From Opitutaceae bacterium (GTDB lineage: Bacteria > Verrucomicrobiota > Verrucomicrobiia > Opitutales > Opitutaceae), in NCBI GenBank assembly GCA_014879845.1, contig JACSRI010000108.1, positions 1 to 44,953 of the forward strand: DNA of 44,953 bases, in the 5' to 3' direction. The notes below the pieces were generated by a model. The model made no database searches, had not been told where the DNA came from, and saw only the letters and a program-made list of their open reading frames with translations. Below are positions 44,940-44,953 of the stretch, one piece after another (position 1 is the stretch's first letter; the number at the start of each line of letters is the position of its first letter). The position numbers were made by a program, and so were the translations under genes.

Positions 44940-44953
44940 CTGTCTCTTATACA
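44940..44953. other. Sequencing adapter remnant at contig end (Nextera transposase end)
   Basis: The last 14 bases read CTGTCTCTTATACA, which equals the first 14 bases of the Nextera read-through adapter (CTGTCTCTTATACACATCT). They are most likely not genomic and should be trimmed. They also show that the right edge is a raw contig end. Confidence 0.92.

Overview
The window is about 45 kb of GC-rich bacterial chromosome and most likely comes from the Opitutaceae or nearby Verrucomicrobiota. This is an inference from gene style, not a database match. The signs are giant secreted proteins built from Ig-like domains with a shared paired C-terminal module, a LacI-type repressor, a gap-pgk-tpiA cluster, several families of intergenic inverted repeats, and a pectin-degrading enzyme next to a propeller-type sensor kinase. 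The last 14 bases match the Nextera transposase end, so the right edge is a raw contig end. The left edge cuts into a gene.

Positions 1-4155 hold two tandem paralogues of secreted propeller/thioredoxin-fold proteins; the first has lost its CxxC pair. Positions 4406-10303 carry a tldD-tldE pair (TldD with a Tat-like signal), a PPP-type phosphatase, an anchored coiled-coil protein of unknown function and an anchored alpha/beta hydrolase. Positions 10599-14783 encode a secreted metzincin-like protease with a seven-repeat RCC1 propeller, Ig domains and the paired C-terminal module. Positions 14919-17182 are ilvBN preceded by a valine-rich leader peptide and a terminator/antiterminator pair, which is a classical attenuator. 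Positions 17379-20303 hold small membrane or unknown genes, an FmdB-type zinc ribbon protein, a DUF4013-like membrane protein and a farnesyl diphosphate synthase.

Positions 20407-30320 look like a pectin module. One 1999-residue secreted protein contains both a pectin methylesterase and a family 1 pectate lyase. Divergent to it lies a sensor kinase with an extracellular propeller, followed by its LuxR-type response regulator. Positions 30405-39293 are central and storage carbon metabolism plus tRNA modification: a Gfo/Idh/MocA oxidoreductase, tpiA, pgk (eukaryote-like), gap, a GH13 debranching-type enzyme and mnmA. A LacI-type repressor (39300-40433) and a tRNA-Lys(CTT) gene follow.

After the tRNA the base composition drops visibly and accessory genes begin. 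The first is a single-chain protein with a winged-helix-like region, a PD-(D/E)XK-like nuclease site and a complete C5-cytosine methyltransferase, i.e. a candidate fused restriction-modification enzyme. Convergent to it is a translationally coupled pair: an endonuclease/exonuclease/phosphatase-fold protein and a 140-residue protein of unknown function whose C-terminus imitates the SSB tail (DDIPF). This tRNA-linked segment is the best candidate for an undescribed system, but the contig ends inside it.
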